DNA from: Rana temporaria
Taxonomy: Eukaryota > Chordata > Amphibia > Anura > Ranidae
Length of the DNA: 64,000 nt
Direction of reading: 5' to 3'
Assembly: GCF_905171775.1 (NCBI RefSeq)
Contig: NC_053492.1
Coordinates: 297,196,599 to 297,260,598 of the forward strand
A program made the position numbers and the translations under genes. How positions within the stretch are numbered: the first letter of the stretch is position 1; each line of letters starts with the position of its first letter. The notes under the pieces are model-generated. The model saw nothing but the letters and a program-made list of their open reading frames with translations, ran no database searches and had not been told where the DNA came from. Of this stretch, positions 10,791 through 21,724 are shown in pieces.

Positions 10791-11599
10791 ATAATTTAAT
10801 GGCGAGTAATGTACACAAAACATCAGGCTTTTTTAGGGCAATCATAATGCTGATGTGGCCCATGATGAAATGGAGTTTGACATCCCGACCACCTCAGAGC
10901 ATCCACTGTGTAGCTTTTTCTTTTACATTACTCCCTCTTGATTTGACAACATATATAGTTTATCTACATGATTTCTTAAAGTAAAGCCGTGGTGCTGGTA
11001 CCCTTATGTTTTGAGAGAACCATATTTCCCCTTATTTAAATATACGATGGTGTATTTTCAACCCCAGAAACACAATTATTTATTCCCTCCAGACCAAGCG
11101 AGCATCTCATGTTGTAGCACCCTGAGATCACTGGCCTGTTTGTTCTACGGGCATATAAAAGGATAGGTTTAAAAATCGTGTTCCATTGTTCCCTTTTAAA
11201 TAAGATGGCACTTTGGCACTGATAAGATGGTCTCAGCTAAATCCAGCTACATTTTAAATTTTTTGGCAGGGGGGCAAAATCTGACCAATCTTAGGCAAGA
11301 ACCACAGAAAGCTCTGATCAACTATCTAGTGGTAGCATCACTATACAGTTTACCGAAGGACAACAAACTCCTTTTCTGTGAATATTGTGATCCCCTAACT
11401 CCACACTGCCCCAAACTTCTATCTTAACACACCCTCCAGCTGATCCCATTAAACCACACTTCTCCTAAGCTCCCCCTGCTGTCAGGATGCAACACTGCAC
11501 AGAAGATCCAAGGCAGTGTTGTTTCTCTTTATCATGCTTTGTATTCACAAATTTGCGGCATGTCAATGAGGACGGTCTAGGTGAAATCTGCACACTTAC
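10791..11599. other. Intron sequence, nothing recognised
   Basis: A short plus-strand ORF at 11227-11427 has no recognisable domain. The segment may include decayed 3' L1 sequence. Confidence 0.4.
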
Positions 11600-11724
11600 C
11601 CTCCAGATAGAGCTGCTAGCGATTTTGCTCTTGAGATTCTAGGAGAATGGCCCCTCTTTACAGTGGAAGTAGGCGTTCGTAGTTTATTTTCCTTTTCATC
11701 CTCTCTTTTTTCTTTTTTTTCTCC
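11600..11724 (-). CDS. map7: MAP7 exon: Lys/Glu-rich segment
   Basis: The acceptor ACATAG is followed by 41 codons plus two bases up to a consensus donor GTAAGT (11594-11599). The preceding exon ends on a codon boundary and the following exon starts with one base, so the phase fits at both edges. The peptide GEKKEKREDEKENK and then KRGHSPRISRAKSLAALSG corresponds in position and character to the KKERERE and basic, Pro/Ser-rich stretch of MAP7. This exon is the least conserved of the set and was placed mainly by phase and splice sites. Confidence 0.85.
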
Positions 11725-12436
11725 CTATGTTCCAATAAAAAAAAGTCAGTGTCTTGTAAATTTACTGCTTGTTTTTATATATGGTAAAATGGTGTTCATG
11801 GTCTATATGTGATAATTAGACTTTAAGGTCCTTAATGGTAAACCACAAATACATTTGCTAAATAAGAATTGTTGAGTCACATAGCTTACACACATCTGGA
11901 TAGTGATTGGTCTGCAGCCATCCTTAATATTCTACAATTATAAACATATTTTCATTACAAAATGCAGTCTTCCTTAACCACAAGAATTTGTGTAGAATTA
12001 TATTGTTGATCGGACCTAAACTTCTTGATTGTGTACACAGTAGCATCCCACTAGCTGCTTTGTGTGATCACAGCTAGGTCAAGCACCACTGTCGCATACA
12101 AAGCCTATTCTGTACACCATGCCTATAAAATTAAAGTGGTATTAAACCCAAAAGCAAACATATATTCTATTATATTGCAGCTTACCATTTTTTTTTAATG
12201 TGATGGCTGCACTAGCTTTCTACTTGGGACTTTCTTTTCACCTGGTGATCCAGTCAGTAAGTCTGTTGTTTTAAAAATAACAAACTGTCCTGCAGATGTA
12301 GCAGAGTGTTGAGAAAAAACATTTAACACTGACAGCTGTGCTTATAATGATCAGCTTTTATTTATTTATTCAAAAACCTTTATACAGCTATTTATAATGT
12401 GTTGCCTGGAATTTGGCCTCAATTTCTTAATATTTT

Positions 12437-13371
12437 TTAACTGCTTGTTGACCCGGTGCAGTACATATACTGCGACGGGGTGGCTCCTGCAGGCACAACA
12501 AAATACCCGTATGCAAACTTCTGTTTCCGGGTTTTGGGCGTCCCTCGCCCACCTCTGATTTGACACATCGAAGGTTTGTCAGATTCTGGCCAATAATTCA
12601 TGGCCGGGACCTGCTGATCGGCTGTGTCCAATCAAAGCCCAGAGCACTGTGCAGACAATCAACACAAAGCTCTATACAGAGGAAATGATCACTTTGCTTT
12701 TTTCCCCTGAAAGAAACAAATCAACAGTAATTGTTAGGCACACAATTAACTCTTTGATTGCCCCTAAATGTTAACCCCCTCCTAGCCAGTGTCATTAGTA
12801 CAGTGATGGTGTATATTATTAGCACTGATCACTGTATTAGTGTATTAGTGTCACTAGAGCGGTCACGTCAGTGGCAGTTAGTTCCCACAAAGTGTCAGAT
12901 TGTCCGCCGCACTATCACAGTTCCACTATAAGTCGCTGATGACCGTCATTACTAGTAAAAAAAAAATATATATAAAAAAATTAGGAAATAAATGTATTTC
13001 AGTATACCGATATATACCTTTGTTTGTAGACACTATAACTTTCACGTAAACCAATATACACTTATATAAAGACACGTAGCAAAATACATTTTGGTTAAAT
13101 GTATGAAGACATTTTTTTTTTTTTTTTGTATTGAATACGTTTTATAGCAGAAAGTAAAAAATATATAGATCTTTTTCAAAAATGTTTGGTCTTTTATCAT
13201 TTATAAAATAAAAAAACCCAGTGGTGATTAAATAATCCCAAAAGAAAGATTATTTGTGTGAAAAAAATTTATATAAAATTCATTTTGTTACAGTGTTGCA
13301 TGAGAGCACAATTGCCAGGTAAATAGCGCAGTGCCAAATAGCAAAGAATGGCCGTGTCATGAAGGGGTTAA
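12437..13371. repeat. Palindromic MITE, TTAACCACTT family, diverged copy
   Basis: Begins TTAACTGCTTGTTGACCCGG and ends GAAGGGGTTAA. Internal matches to 51384-52396 include the CACTGATCACTGTATTAG, TCGCTGATGACCG, ACTATAACTTTC.CG..AACC and AGAAAGATTATTTGTGTG segments. It is more diverged than the other copies. Confidence 0.75.
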
Positions 13372-13579
13372 AAGTTTCTGGAGCATAAAGTCATTGTAAA
13401 GGTTCAGTTTAAAAAAAAAAAAAAAAAACACATGTTAAACTTACCTGCTCTGTGCAATGGATTTTGCACAGAGCAGGCCGGATCCTCCTCTTCTGGCTCC
13501 ACCCCTCCATTGGGTGCCCCCTTTGAGAGCCGCTCTCCCTGGGGGCACCCATGCTGGCACGCTCCCAAGTCCCATGAGG

Positions 13580-14650
13580 ATCACAAGAATGCCCTCAATC
13601 TCAATCCTGCAGAACAGACAAGGAAGTGGTCTTTAGGGGAGGAAAAGTATAGACCAAAGCTGTTCTGTTCCGAGAATGCCACCAGAGCCTCCACTGCTTC
13701 CTCTAGAGGATCTTTGTACCTGGAGACAAACATGCCCAGTTTGTTGTTGAACCTAGGAGGCCAAAAGTTCCAAAATCCAGCACCCCCCCACCTGAGACAC
13801 AGGTGATGAACTACCTTCAGCTGTAGGGCACCTTTCCCCTGGAACAAAGAGCTGCCAGCTAAGGAAGTCCACCTGCCAATGCTCCTTACCTGGAATGTTA
13901 ATGGCATACAAGAGTGGGACATGAGGTTCTGCCCATGACAGAATTTTTTCTACCGCTCTCTGCAGCACGACTTATGATTGTTAATGTGTGACACAATTTC
14001 AGTGTTGTCTGACGGGATCCTGAACAGATGACCCACAAGTCAGGTTGTCCTAGGTAGCAGGTGGCTGCCATCAGCCCTTTGACGCTCATGCAAAAGCGAG
14101 GAGTCAGTTAACTTTTATACAGGAGAGTCCGATTTTAGGACAGTAGAGTTTGAAACTTGTCCTAGCGATGACAACATTTTGCCTGAGTACTGACTAATGA
14201 AGGTTCAGGATCCAACCAAACTGTTGTAGGGTTTGTAATGTCCACATTAAATTGCTAGTCCAGACTTGTGCTGACTTCTTCAACTGGAGGTCTATCATAA
14301 ATCCCACAATAGACATGCCCAGAGAGTGTAACAAGGCAAGCACAGGGGCTAGAACTTTGGTGAACATAGTGTGCAGAAGAAAGGCCGAATGGTGAGCCAC
14401 TAACTGAAAGTGTTGGGGACGAACTGCAATGTGAAAAAAACTCATGAAAAATATAGACATGCAAGTAGGGGTCCTTGATTTCTACAGAGGCCAGAAAGTC
14501 TCCAAGATGGAAGGAGGCTATGACAGACCAAAAAGATTCCATGTGGAATTTTTGGGACTGAAAGAAGACGCATATAACCTTGAGATCCAAAATGTGATGA
14601 ATACCCAGTTTTAATTTGGGAAGTGTGAAAAGGTTGGAATAATATCCCCA
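13580..14650 (-). pseudogene. DIRS copy 3, decayed RT-RNase H fragment
   Basis: Minus-strand fragments align in order to DIRS copy 1: QFVAH, then FTKVLAPVLALLHSLG (14.2-14.4 kb) for the RT, and WAEPHVPLLYAINIPGKEHW then QVDFLSWQLFVPGE (13.8-13.95 kb) for the RNase H end. Frames shift several times. The recombinase and Gag parts are missing. Confidence 0.85.
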
Positions 14651-15260
14651 ATACTTTTCTGCTACAGGAACTGGAGTATTAACCCCCTGATCCAGCTATA
14701 AACCTAGGTTTATATTGCTGGGGTATAGGAGTACTCCTACACCCAGTGACATCCATTAAGGTGCCAAATACAGCTCTACAGTGACAATTACCTTTAAAGC
14801 GCATGCGCAGAGGAAACTTTATATGACTACTCTACAGACCAACACATCAACCACTTTAATCCCCCAGGAAATTAAAAAAATATGATAGAAAATGCACCCA
14901 ATGGTTCTAATAAAAGGAGTATTCCTTGAAGCTCAGTCACACAGCCTACTCACAAACGAGTACTTCAAAGGCAGGGTCAACACCAGAGGCAGTGCCACGG
15001 CCCTGGACCTGGAAAGTGTTTTGAATCTAACGCAGTATGCAAAGGTCTGAAAAGTGCCACAATGCGCATAGCCCAGTGTCCATAAAAGGAAATACTTGCA
15101 ATTGTCCAGTCTAGCAAGGTCTGAGTACGGTCTCAAAAGCCAATTCTGAAGACTTTTCCATCCAGACAGTTGCATAAATAGACTAGCTCAGACAGCATGT
15201 AGCAAAGAAAAAAAAATCATCTTAAAAAAACAAACAAAAAAACATGACTAGTAAAAATGG

Positions 15261-15529
15261 TTAACCACTTCCCACTGGCCATATGCATAAATGTGGCCTC
15301 TCGACAGGTGGCCTTTAATGCAGAGAGGCCACATATATGTGGCCATATGTAAACATATTATTGTTCTGAGTGTGCCCTCCCTGTGCACTCCTAGCACAAT
15401 AACTGGAGGGTACCGGAAAGCTCCCAATGCATACTTGCGATCAGGAGCTTTCCGATCATGTGACCACTGACTGCCATTCACAGCAGTCACATGATCGGAA
15501 TGCCAACCTTTGCCTTCCAGCATTTAGAA
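15261..15529. repeat. Repeat fragment starting TTAACCACTTCCCACTGG
   Basis: Shares the terminal word TTAACCACTT with the MITE family. The interior has its own palindromes (GGCCTCTCGACAGG and GCAGAGAGGCCACAT, and TCATGTGACC with GTCACATGATCGG). The far end may continue after the small hAT inserted at 15530. Confidence 0.5.
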
Positions 15530-15715
15530 CAGTGTTTCTGAACTCCAGTCATCAAGGTGCCCAAACAGGTCATGTTTCCAGGATTTCCCTCAGATGAATT
15601 GGCTGTAGTAATTACTAAGGCAGTGAAACTGATCAAATCACCTATACAAAATAATGAAAACCATTAAAACCTGACCTGTTGGGGCGCCTTGAGGACTGGG
15701 AGTTGAGAAACACTG
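15530..15715. mobile_element. 186-bp hAT-type MITE with 8-bp duplication
   Basis: Inverted termini CAGTGTTTCTGAACTCCAGT and its complement (ACTGGGAGTTGAGAAACACTG), flanked by the perfect direct repeat ATTTAGAA (15522-15529 and 15716-15723). It lies about 270 bp from the MAP7 exon at 15989-16122, on its 3' side in transcript order. Confidence 0.9.
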
Positions 15716-15988
15716 ATTTAGAACCTCTTAAAGGGCGGGGAGGTGGCAGCAGGAATGGGTGAAATTTCTCAGAGAAAAGGCATCAATCCTCCTAGGACAC
15801 TAGCAAAAAACTGAGGAATGCGAGGAGTTATACCAGGCTGGACACTCTTTTTTGATAGTCGGTAACCAAATCCTCCTGTAGATGGCAGTTCATTTCTCTG
15901 AATCTGGTGTAACTCAATGAAAGAGGGAAAAAAATAATCAAATTCAGTGTATAATGTATTGATGTGAAACACAGTCTTCTATACTTAC

Positions 15989-16122
15989 ACTGCCAGATCC
16001 TGCCATGTGCGTGGTTCTCCGCCTAGATACAGCCTCTGGAGTTGTAAGGAAAGTCTTGTATCTCTCTGAACTTTTAATTGTTGGAGTCTTTTGTGCCTGA
16101 GGACTTATGGGGCTGCAAGATG
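15989..16122 (-). CDS. map7: MAP7 exon with two in-frame acceptors
   Basis: The donor GTAAGT is at 15983-15988. The preferred acceptor CAG is at 16123-16125, behind a strong pyrimidine tract. It gives a 134-nt exon that starts with two bases, ends on a codon boundary and encodes SCSPISPQAQKTP through SRRRTTHMAGSGS, matching the MAP7 SCSPI and TPPE..SRRR segments. A second acceptor TAG at 16147-16149 would add 24 nt encoding eight residues (VIPICPRS when joined), still in frame. That extension resembles a CPRSAS stretch that I recall from the paralogue MAP7D1. Confidence 0.93.
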
Positions 16123-16149
16123 CTGAACGAGGACAAATGGGGATAACTA

Positions 16150-18340
16150 GGGTGTTTTTAATAGAACATAGACGGAGATGTGTACAATGAGTAAGACAAC
16201 AGCAGGAAGCATGAGGCAGGAGGAAAAGATTGAAAAGAAGAAGAGAGAGAAGGAGCCTGTTAATATCAACAGGAAAATGTATTCCAAGCCAAAACCATCA
16301 CAGCAACCCGTTTTTTTTTTGTCATTTGTAACCTAAAAGCATCATCAGGGACTAAATATCAAAATTCAACATTTTAGCCAATTTTGAAACCTGAAAAAAA
16401 TGCTCAATTTAATCTCATTTACAGAATCCCCTCTGCAAATGATTGGTTTACTAAGACAGTGACAAAGTAAAAATGGCATCAATTAGCAGTGATGGATCTG
16501 GAATTGCTTTTGTAATCACAAACTTTATCCCACAGTAATTACAGAATCCCCGACTAGTGAAAGGTAGTAATCTCAAAACATATAAAACGAGTTTAAAGTC
16601 AGCCTAAAACTGATATTTTGGTTGTATGCAGACATTGGCAGGCTGTACAAGACACTTGGTCTTTTGAGGGACTCTAGCAGCAACACTCTCTCACAGGAAT
16701 TTATGCCTCTACCCTCTAAATCAATATAATCCAGATAACAATTTCAATCTTTTTGCAGAAATCTCCATAAAAAGGAAAACGTATGGAGAGTCCAGATTGG
16801 AAAATGAGCCCCTATGAAATGGCAGCTACAAGTGGGCAGAGTGGGGCATTGAGAGTCCACAAGAGATGGGTGATTTACCTCACCAGCATCAAAGAAAGTC
16901 AGTTTTGAGAAGACTTCCTCTTAAAGCTTGAAGAGAAGTGAAGAGAGAAAATATAATCTAAAGACTAATCCACCATAAACACAACAGTAAAAGTGCAAAG
17001 CAGGCAGAAAGGCAGAGCATAAACATGTAAAATACATCATTACTGTGTGGTACAAACATAACACTTGTATAATGAACAATTTATATACTTCTAGAAGTCC
17101 TCAATAACAAAACAATTCACAGTTAGAATATGCACAGTAAGGTCTCCCTACAGTGGAACTTTACCCATAAAAACTTGATAAAAAATAATATACTTCAACA
17201 AGGAGCATACATTCCACATTAACAATGATAAGTGTGTGCCGTAAATTGCTTTCAGTATTGCTCCAGTTTCTGCTTGCAGGAGGCTGCCATTTTGTTGAAG
17301 CTCAGAGCCCCTGAGCAGCAGTAAATCATAAAGCAGAACCAATGCCTTTGATTTACATTCTTGGAATGCCGGGATTGCCATCTGTCACATTTGCTTGTGT
17401 CCTCAACCAAATGGCTGGTGTCATAACTGATCATATGTGCAGGACCTTGGCAGGCACAGATCAAACAGAAGCAGCTTCCTTGGCTGTAAAGCATAGGATG
17501 GTTTAATTCTACTTTGAGCTGTCAGCAGATGGGCCTCTACAAATTTGGCAGTGCTTAAAAATAGAGAGCTAATAAGCATGTGCAGAGCAGGGTGAAATAC
17601 TATGTTTTACACAGTATAAACTTATTTTTAATGTTTTACATAACTATACCTGCAAAAAGGGGAAAAGCCTGAAGTGATCAAGCAGGACTTAATTTTCTGA
17701 CTAAAGTTCGACTTGAAAGAATACATTTATTAGCCTGCCAATGGATGTTCTGGGTCAGCAAAAGCTTAGGTAAAACCATAAAAATCCAGTGATCGGGTGA
17801 GATGGTATAACACGCTGCTACCATGTAAGCAGTACATGCCCATTCTCCTTATTTTGTTTACAAAATGGTGACTTTTCACAATGGTGCATTCGGTAAAATC
17901 TTCTATAGTGAAACAAGGTTTTTATTTTATTTTCTTAAACCTTTTGTTGTTTTAATGATTTTTTTGAGACACTCCTTGCTTGCAAAGCTTATAAAATAGT
18001 GTCATGGAATAATGCATTAACGGAAATTAAACTGTAAGCTTTGTTCTTGAAAACATTTTTATATTGGAAACAATTTTTTTTTCAAATTCAGTATTTTCAA
18101 ACTTTATAATAAAGAAAAGGAGGTTTTGTTCATAAAATTAGACAACTGTTTTTCAAGTATTATTTGATGGAAGAGAACCAGAACAAAATATATGACATAA
18201 TGGTGGACACACACACACACAGGATACCATCCTATATATTCTCCTGGAAGAATCCATTACTTCATTTTCAAACAAAGAAAGGTCAGTTATAATGGAAAAT
18301 GTATTGAAAACATGTATATAAATCAAAACCATGCTGTATG
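16150..18340. other. Intron sequence between MAP7 exons
   Basis: No convincing ORF or complete mobile element. The stretch 17250-17520 has the look of an old repeat (short ORFs on the minus strand only). A CA microsatellite lies near 18209-18222. Confidence 0.5.
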
Positions 18341-18383
18341 CAATGGGTGCTCAACCTGTGGCCCTCCAGTTGTTGCCTCTGCC

Positions 18384-18791
18384 TAGGGTTGCCACCTGTC
18401 CAGGATTCACCCGGACAGTTCGAGTTTTGAATCATGTGTCCGGGTTTCAGACGGATATTCAAACAGGAATGTGGCTCAGAACAGGGCCTGATAGGATTAC
18501 TATTCTTATTGGAGCGCCAAAAGGTGTCCCAGGTCTGTTACAATCCTATAGTGCAGGGATATGCAATTGGCGGACCTCCAGCTGCTGCAAAACTACAAGT
18601 CCCATCATGCCTCTGGGTGTTATGCTTGTGGCTGTCAGTGTCTTTATATGCCTCATAGGACTTGTAGTTCTGCAACAGCTGGAGGTCCACTAATTGCATA
18701 TGCCTGCTATAGTGCATATTGAAGAAAAAAAATTTGCGGTACGCCGCAAAAAGTGTTTGGGTTTGGCCTGAAGAACAAAATGGCAACCCTA
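18384..18791. mobile_element. Middle hAT-type element of the nest
   Basis: Termini TAGGGTTGCCACCTGTCC and AAAATGGCAACCCTA, flanked by a perfect direct repeat CCTCTGCC (18376-18383 and 18792-18799). It is inserted within the outer element and carries the inner one. Confidence 0.88.
18554..18706. mobile_element. Inner hAT-type MITE of the nest
   Basis: A 153-bp palindromic element with CAGGGATATGCAATTGGCGG at the left and its inverted counterpart at the right. It contains ACTACAAGTCCCATCATGCC and is flanked by the perfect direct repeat CTATAGTG (18546-18553 and 18707-18714). Confidence 0.92.
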
Positions 18792-19030
18792 CCTCTGCCA
18801 TTTTGCTATCATCCCATCATGCCTTTGCAAGTCATGCTTGTAATCGTCAATGGCTTGCCATGCCTCATGGGATTTGTAGTTCTGCAACAGCTGGAAAGCC
18901 ACAGGTTGAGTACCCATGCTGTATGCTTAAACACACAACTTACATGGCCCTATAAACAGAGTTCAGTGATAACAAACCGTAATAAAATCAAATAGTATCA
19001 CGCACCAAGCCATTTGTCTTAACATTTTAC

Positions 19031-19144
19031 CTGCATCTCCAGATAAAGCAGCTGTGCTTTTACTCCTAGCCAAGTACGAATGTGTTGGTGTCAGCAGTCT
19101 TGACACCACACTGGACTCCCATGGGCTAAGTTGTGGTCGCCGAC
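19031..19144 (-). CDS. map7: MAP7 exon: SPWESSVV and STAALSG block
   Basis: This 114-nt exon lies between acceptor TCATCTAG and donor GTAAAA. It enters with two bases and leaves with one. The protein RRPQLSPWESSVVSRLLTPT and then SYLARSKSTAALSGDA is a hallmark conserved MAP7 block. Joining to the previous exon gives SPDRGRR. It lies only about 110 bp from the triple-nested hAT cluster at 18341-18917, so the insertions reach close to its 3' splice neighbourhood without touching it. Confidence 0.96.
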
Positions 19145-20065
19145 CTAGATGACACAAATATAATATCAGACACAAGTCGAATCAATGTAAAAAAGCAGAG
19201 CGACGCACAAGGACAGACACTTATATCTGTCCCATATTCATGGAAGAAATAGAGTGCTCTAATTAAAAGATGTTACTAATTATATTAGTCATTTAAAAAT
19301 ATTTTCTTTAATAGGACTAGCATTATTTCACTGGTAATTTAAAGCTATATCTAGAGAATCCAGCATTTTGCAATATGACCTGATATTTGGTAATTGTTCA
19401 CCTGTGTACTATTTTAAGGGGCCAGTGAAGGGTAGCGGTCCTAAGATTATGTGGCTACTTTAAAGTGGAAGTAAAGGCAGAACCTAACTAACTCTAAATC
19501 TACTCCCACCTCCATTCTAAGGCTTATCTACATAGCCTTCTGGTCTGGTCCCAGGCTGAGCTATCGGTGGCAGCTTCAGTGTGTAGGAGAGGATGCCGAC
19601 AACAAGAGCCCCATAGTAAGTCTATATTGTGCGCTTTCCCAGACCTCTTAATGACACCCTCATGCATATTGCAAGTGCACACATGTTCATGCTCATCAAA
19701 ATGCATGGTAATGCAGTACCATGTGGTTTGCTGTGATGCGATTTTGAAAATCATGCAGGCACCTTTGTTGTGAGTTTCTTGTGCATAGGGCAGCCTACTG
19801 AAATGAATGGGCTGCCCTAAACATGCAAATTAGAGCATGCTCAGTCACACTTCTTGGGGTGAACGAAGCCTTGAACTACTTATCTCTGCATCTTCAATGT
19901 AATATAGAGATTAACAAATCCAGACACATTTGAAGTCTAGCTGGGTAGCAACCATGGCTTTTCCACAGATACAATGGAAAAAAAGAGCACAGCCACCCAG
20001 GGGCAGAAGTGTGTTATCTGCAGGATTACCAGGCAAGAAAACAAAAAAAAAAAGGGAAAAAATCC

Positions 20066-20947
20066 TTAAAGAGTAACTCTTGTTGAGAAAAAAAAACACA
20101 TTGCATTTTGGGTGATCTATGTACATTGCAAGGATTTTTAACAAACGTTGTTGCAAATTCCAACCTTTTGTTATTCTGAATAAATAACTTTGTCCGTGTC
20201 CATGTGTGAGGGGAATCTGTATGGGAGTGGTTTTATAATTATCAATCGGCTGCTACACCTGAGGAAAATTGCAGGGTCTGCATCCCTTTAGGCCTGGTTC
20301 ACACCTATGCAGTTTGTTTTCGATCTGTTTCTGCAGTGCTTTTTGCACATGCATTTTTGATGAGCTTTGCGTCCTTTTATACTTTTTTTGCCCAATTTGT
20401 TGCCGGGCATATTAACAAACACAAAACACATAAAACACGCACTACATGCTTTTCTACAGTGTCTCCATTGAAGTAAAACTGGAACAATTGAACCACAAAT
20501 GCACAGTTATGCGTTTTAAAAAGTCCCTGACCTTTTCCAAAAACACAACAGCTGAAAAAAGCATAGATGTGAACATGTTCCATGAGAAACCATGTTCAGT
20601 GGACTGTAGTGCATTTCTGCAAAAAGCACCAAAAAATGCATCAGTGTGAAACAGGCCTTAGACACGATTTCCCTTTGGAAGTATCTGACCGAAAATGATG
20701 CCAAAAATCTGTGAACCAATCACCCAAGCAGAAAACTTTCAGGGGGCGTTCTGTACACCATCTGTGTACAGAATGCCTCAAGGTAGCCATAGTGCATTGC
20801 ATTTTACAGAAAATAACAGCGCTGCAGACTGAAAAAAGGAAAAGGTAATTTTTAATAACATTCAATTACAATGTGACTTGAGTCGCAATTGTGTACACTA
20901 TCGTTTTTTTTATTTCTAATCATTTCTCAAGTGGAGTTACCCTTTAA
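20066..20947. repeat. Inverted-repeat element with TTAAAGRGTAACTC ends
   Basis: The left end TTAAAGAGTAACTCTTGTTGAG and the right end, whose complement reads TTAAAGGGTAACTCCACTTGAG, define an old MITE. A younger element (20291-20657) is inserted inside. Confidence 0.65.
20291..20657. mobile_element. Harbinger-like MITE with TTA duplication
   Basis: Termini GGCCTGGTTCACACCTATGC and CAGTGTGAAACAGGCC, flanked by TTA on both sides (20288-20290, 20658-20660). A related internal sequence is found at 7500-7770. Confidence 0.8.
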
Positions 20948-21110
20948 AAATGAATGCAGCCACCCAATTTAATGATTAGTAAACTGCAAAATATTACATG
21001 TTTGTTTTCGATTAAATACACTTTAGGGTCAGAACTCCAGAGGAAGAGAAGTATTGGGCAGCCCAAATGTATGCAGCCAGCAGAAGCATCTAGCTACAAA
21101 AATAGGTTAA

Positions 21111-21721
21111 GGGCCCTTTCACATGGAGCGGATCCGTATTGATCCGCCCCGTGTGTGTCCGTCAGCTCAGCGGGGATCCTCCGTAAATCCCCGCTGAGCT
21201 GTCGGCAGACAGGGCGGTCTCCGCACACTGTACAGAGACCGCCCTGTCTTTGCTCTGCTCTCCCCTATGGGGAATCGGATGAATACAGACTGTGTGTCCG
21301 AATTCATCCGATCCGTTCCGCCAGACGGAAGAAAAATAGGGTTTTCTTCCGTCTGAAAAAGCGGAACTTTGCGGACGCGGATCGTTACGGACGTTAGCAG
21401 ATGCATCATCCGCTAACGTCTGCAATCCCATAGGGATACATTACAAGTCCGTAAACGAACTTGTAACAAATAAGGATGAGCTCCGGCGTGTTCGCATAGA
21501 ACACGTGCAGAGCCCGCCAGGAAGTCGGCACCCGCGCTGCGCTAATCACAGCCAGGCAGACATTTCCCGATCTCTGCAGCCGAGCATCGGACAATGTCTG
21601 CCTGGCTGTAATTAGCGCAGCGTGGGTGCCGACTTCCTGGCGGGCTCTGCACGTGTTCTATGCGAACACGCCGGAGCTCATCCTTAGTAATAAACGTTCG
21701 TCCGCACGTGTGAAAGGACCC
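21111..21721. mobile_element. Harbinger-like palindromic MITE with TAA duplication
   Basis: The left end GGGCCCTTTCACATGGAGCG pairs with the right end ACGTGTGAAAGGACCC, flanked by TAA (21108-21110, 21722-21724). Long internal inverted arms include GAACACGTGCAGAGCCCGCC, with its complement near 21640-21660. Nearly the whole element can fold into hairpins. Confidence 0.85.
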
Positions 21722-21724
21722 TAA

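Larger units (their letters stand above)
18341..18917. mobile_element. Outer hAT-type element of a three-deep nest
   Basis: Begins CAATGGGTGCTCAACCTGTGG and ends CCACAGGTTGAGTACCCAT, flanked by GCTGTATG (18333-18340 and 18918-18925). The exact end is ambiguous by one or two bases. With the two inner elements removed it would be about 150 bp. Confidence 0.75.

Noticed and set aside
14933..15175. An 80-codon minus-strand ORF considered as a missing MAP7 exon
   Set aside because: No similarity to MAP7 and no phase-compatible splice sites. The phase gap is filled by 11600-11724.
16204..16290. Lys/Glu-rich plus-strand reading KIEKKKREKEP, resembling a MAP7-type helix
   Set aside because: Wrong strand for MAP7, no splice sites, and a purine-rich run explains the composition. 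The true Lys/Glu-rich exon is at 11600-11724 on the minus strand.
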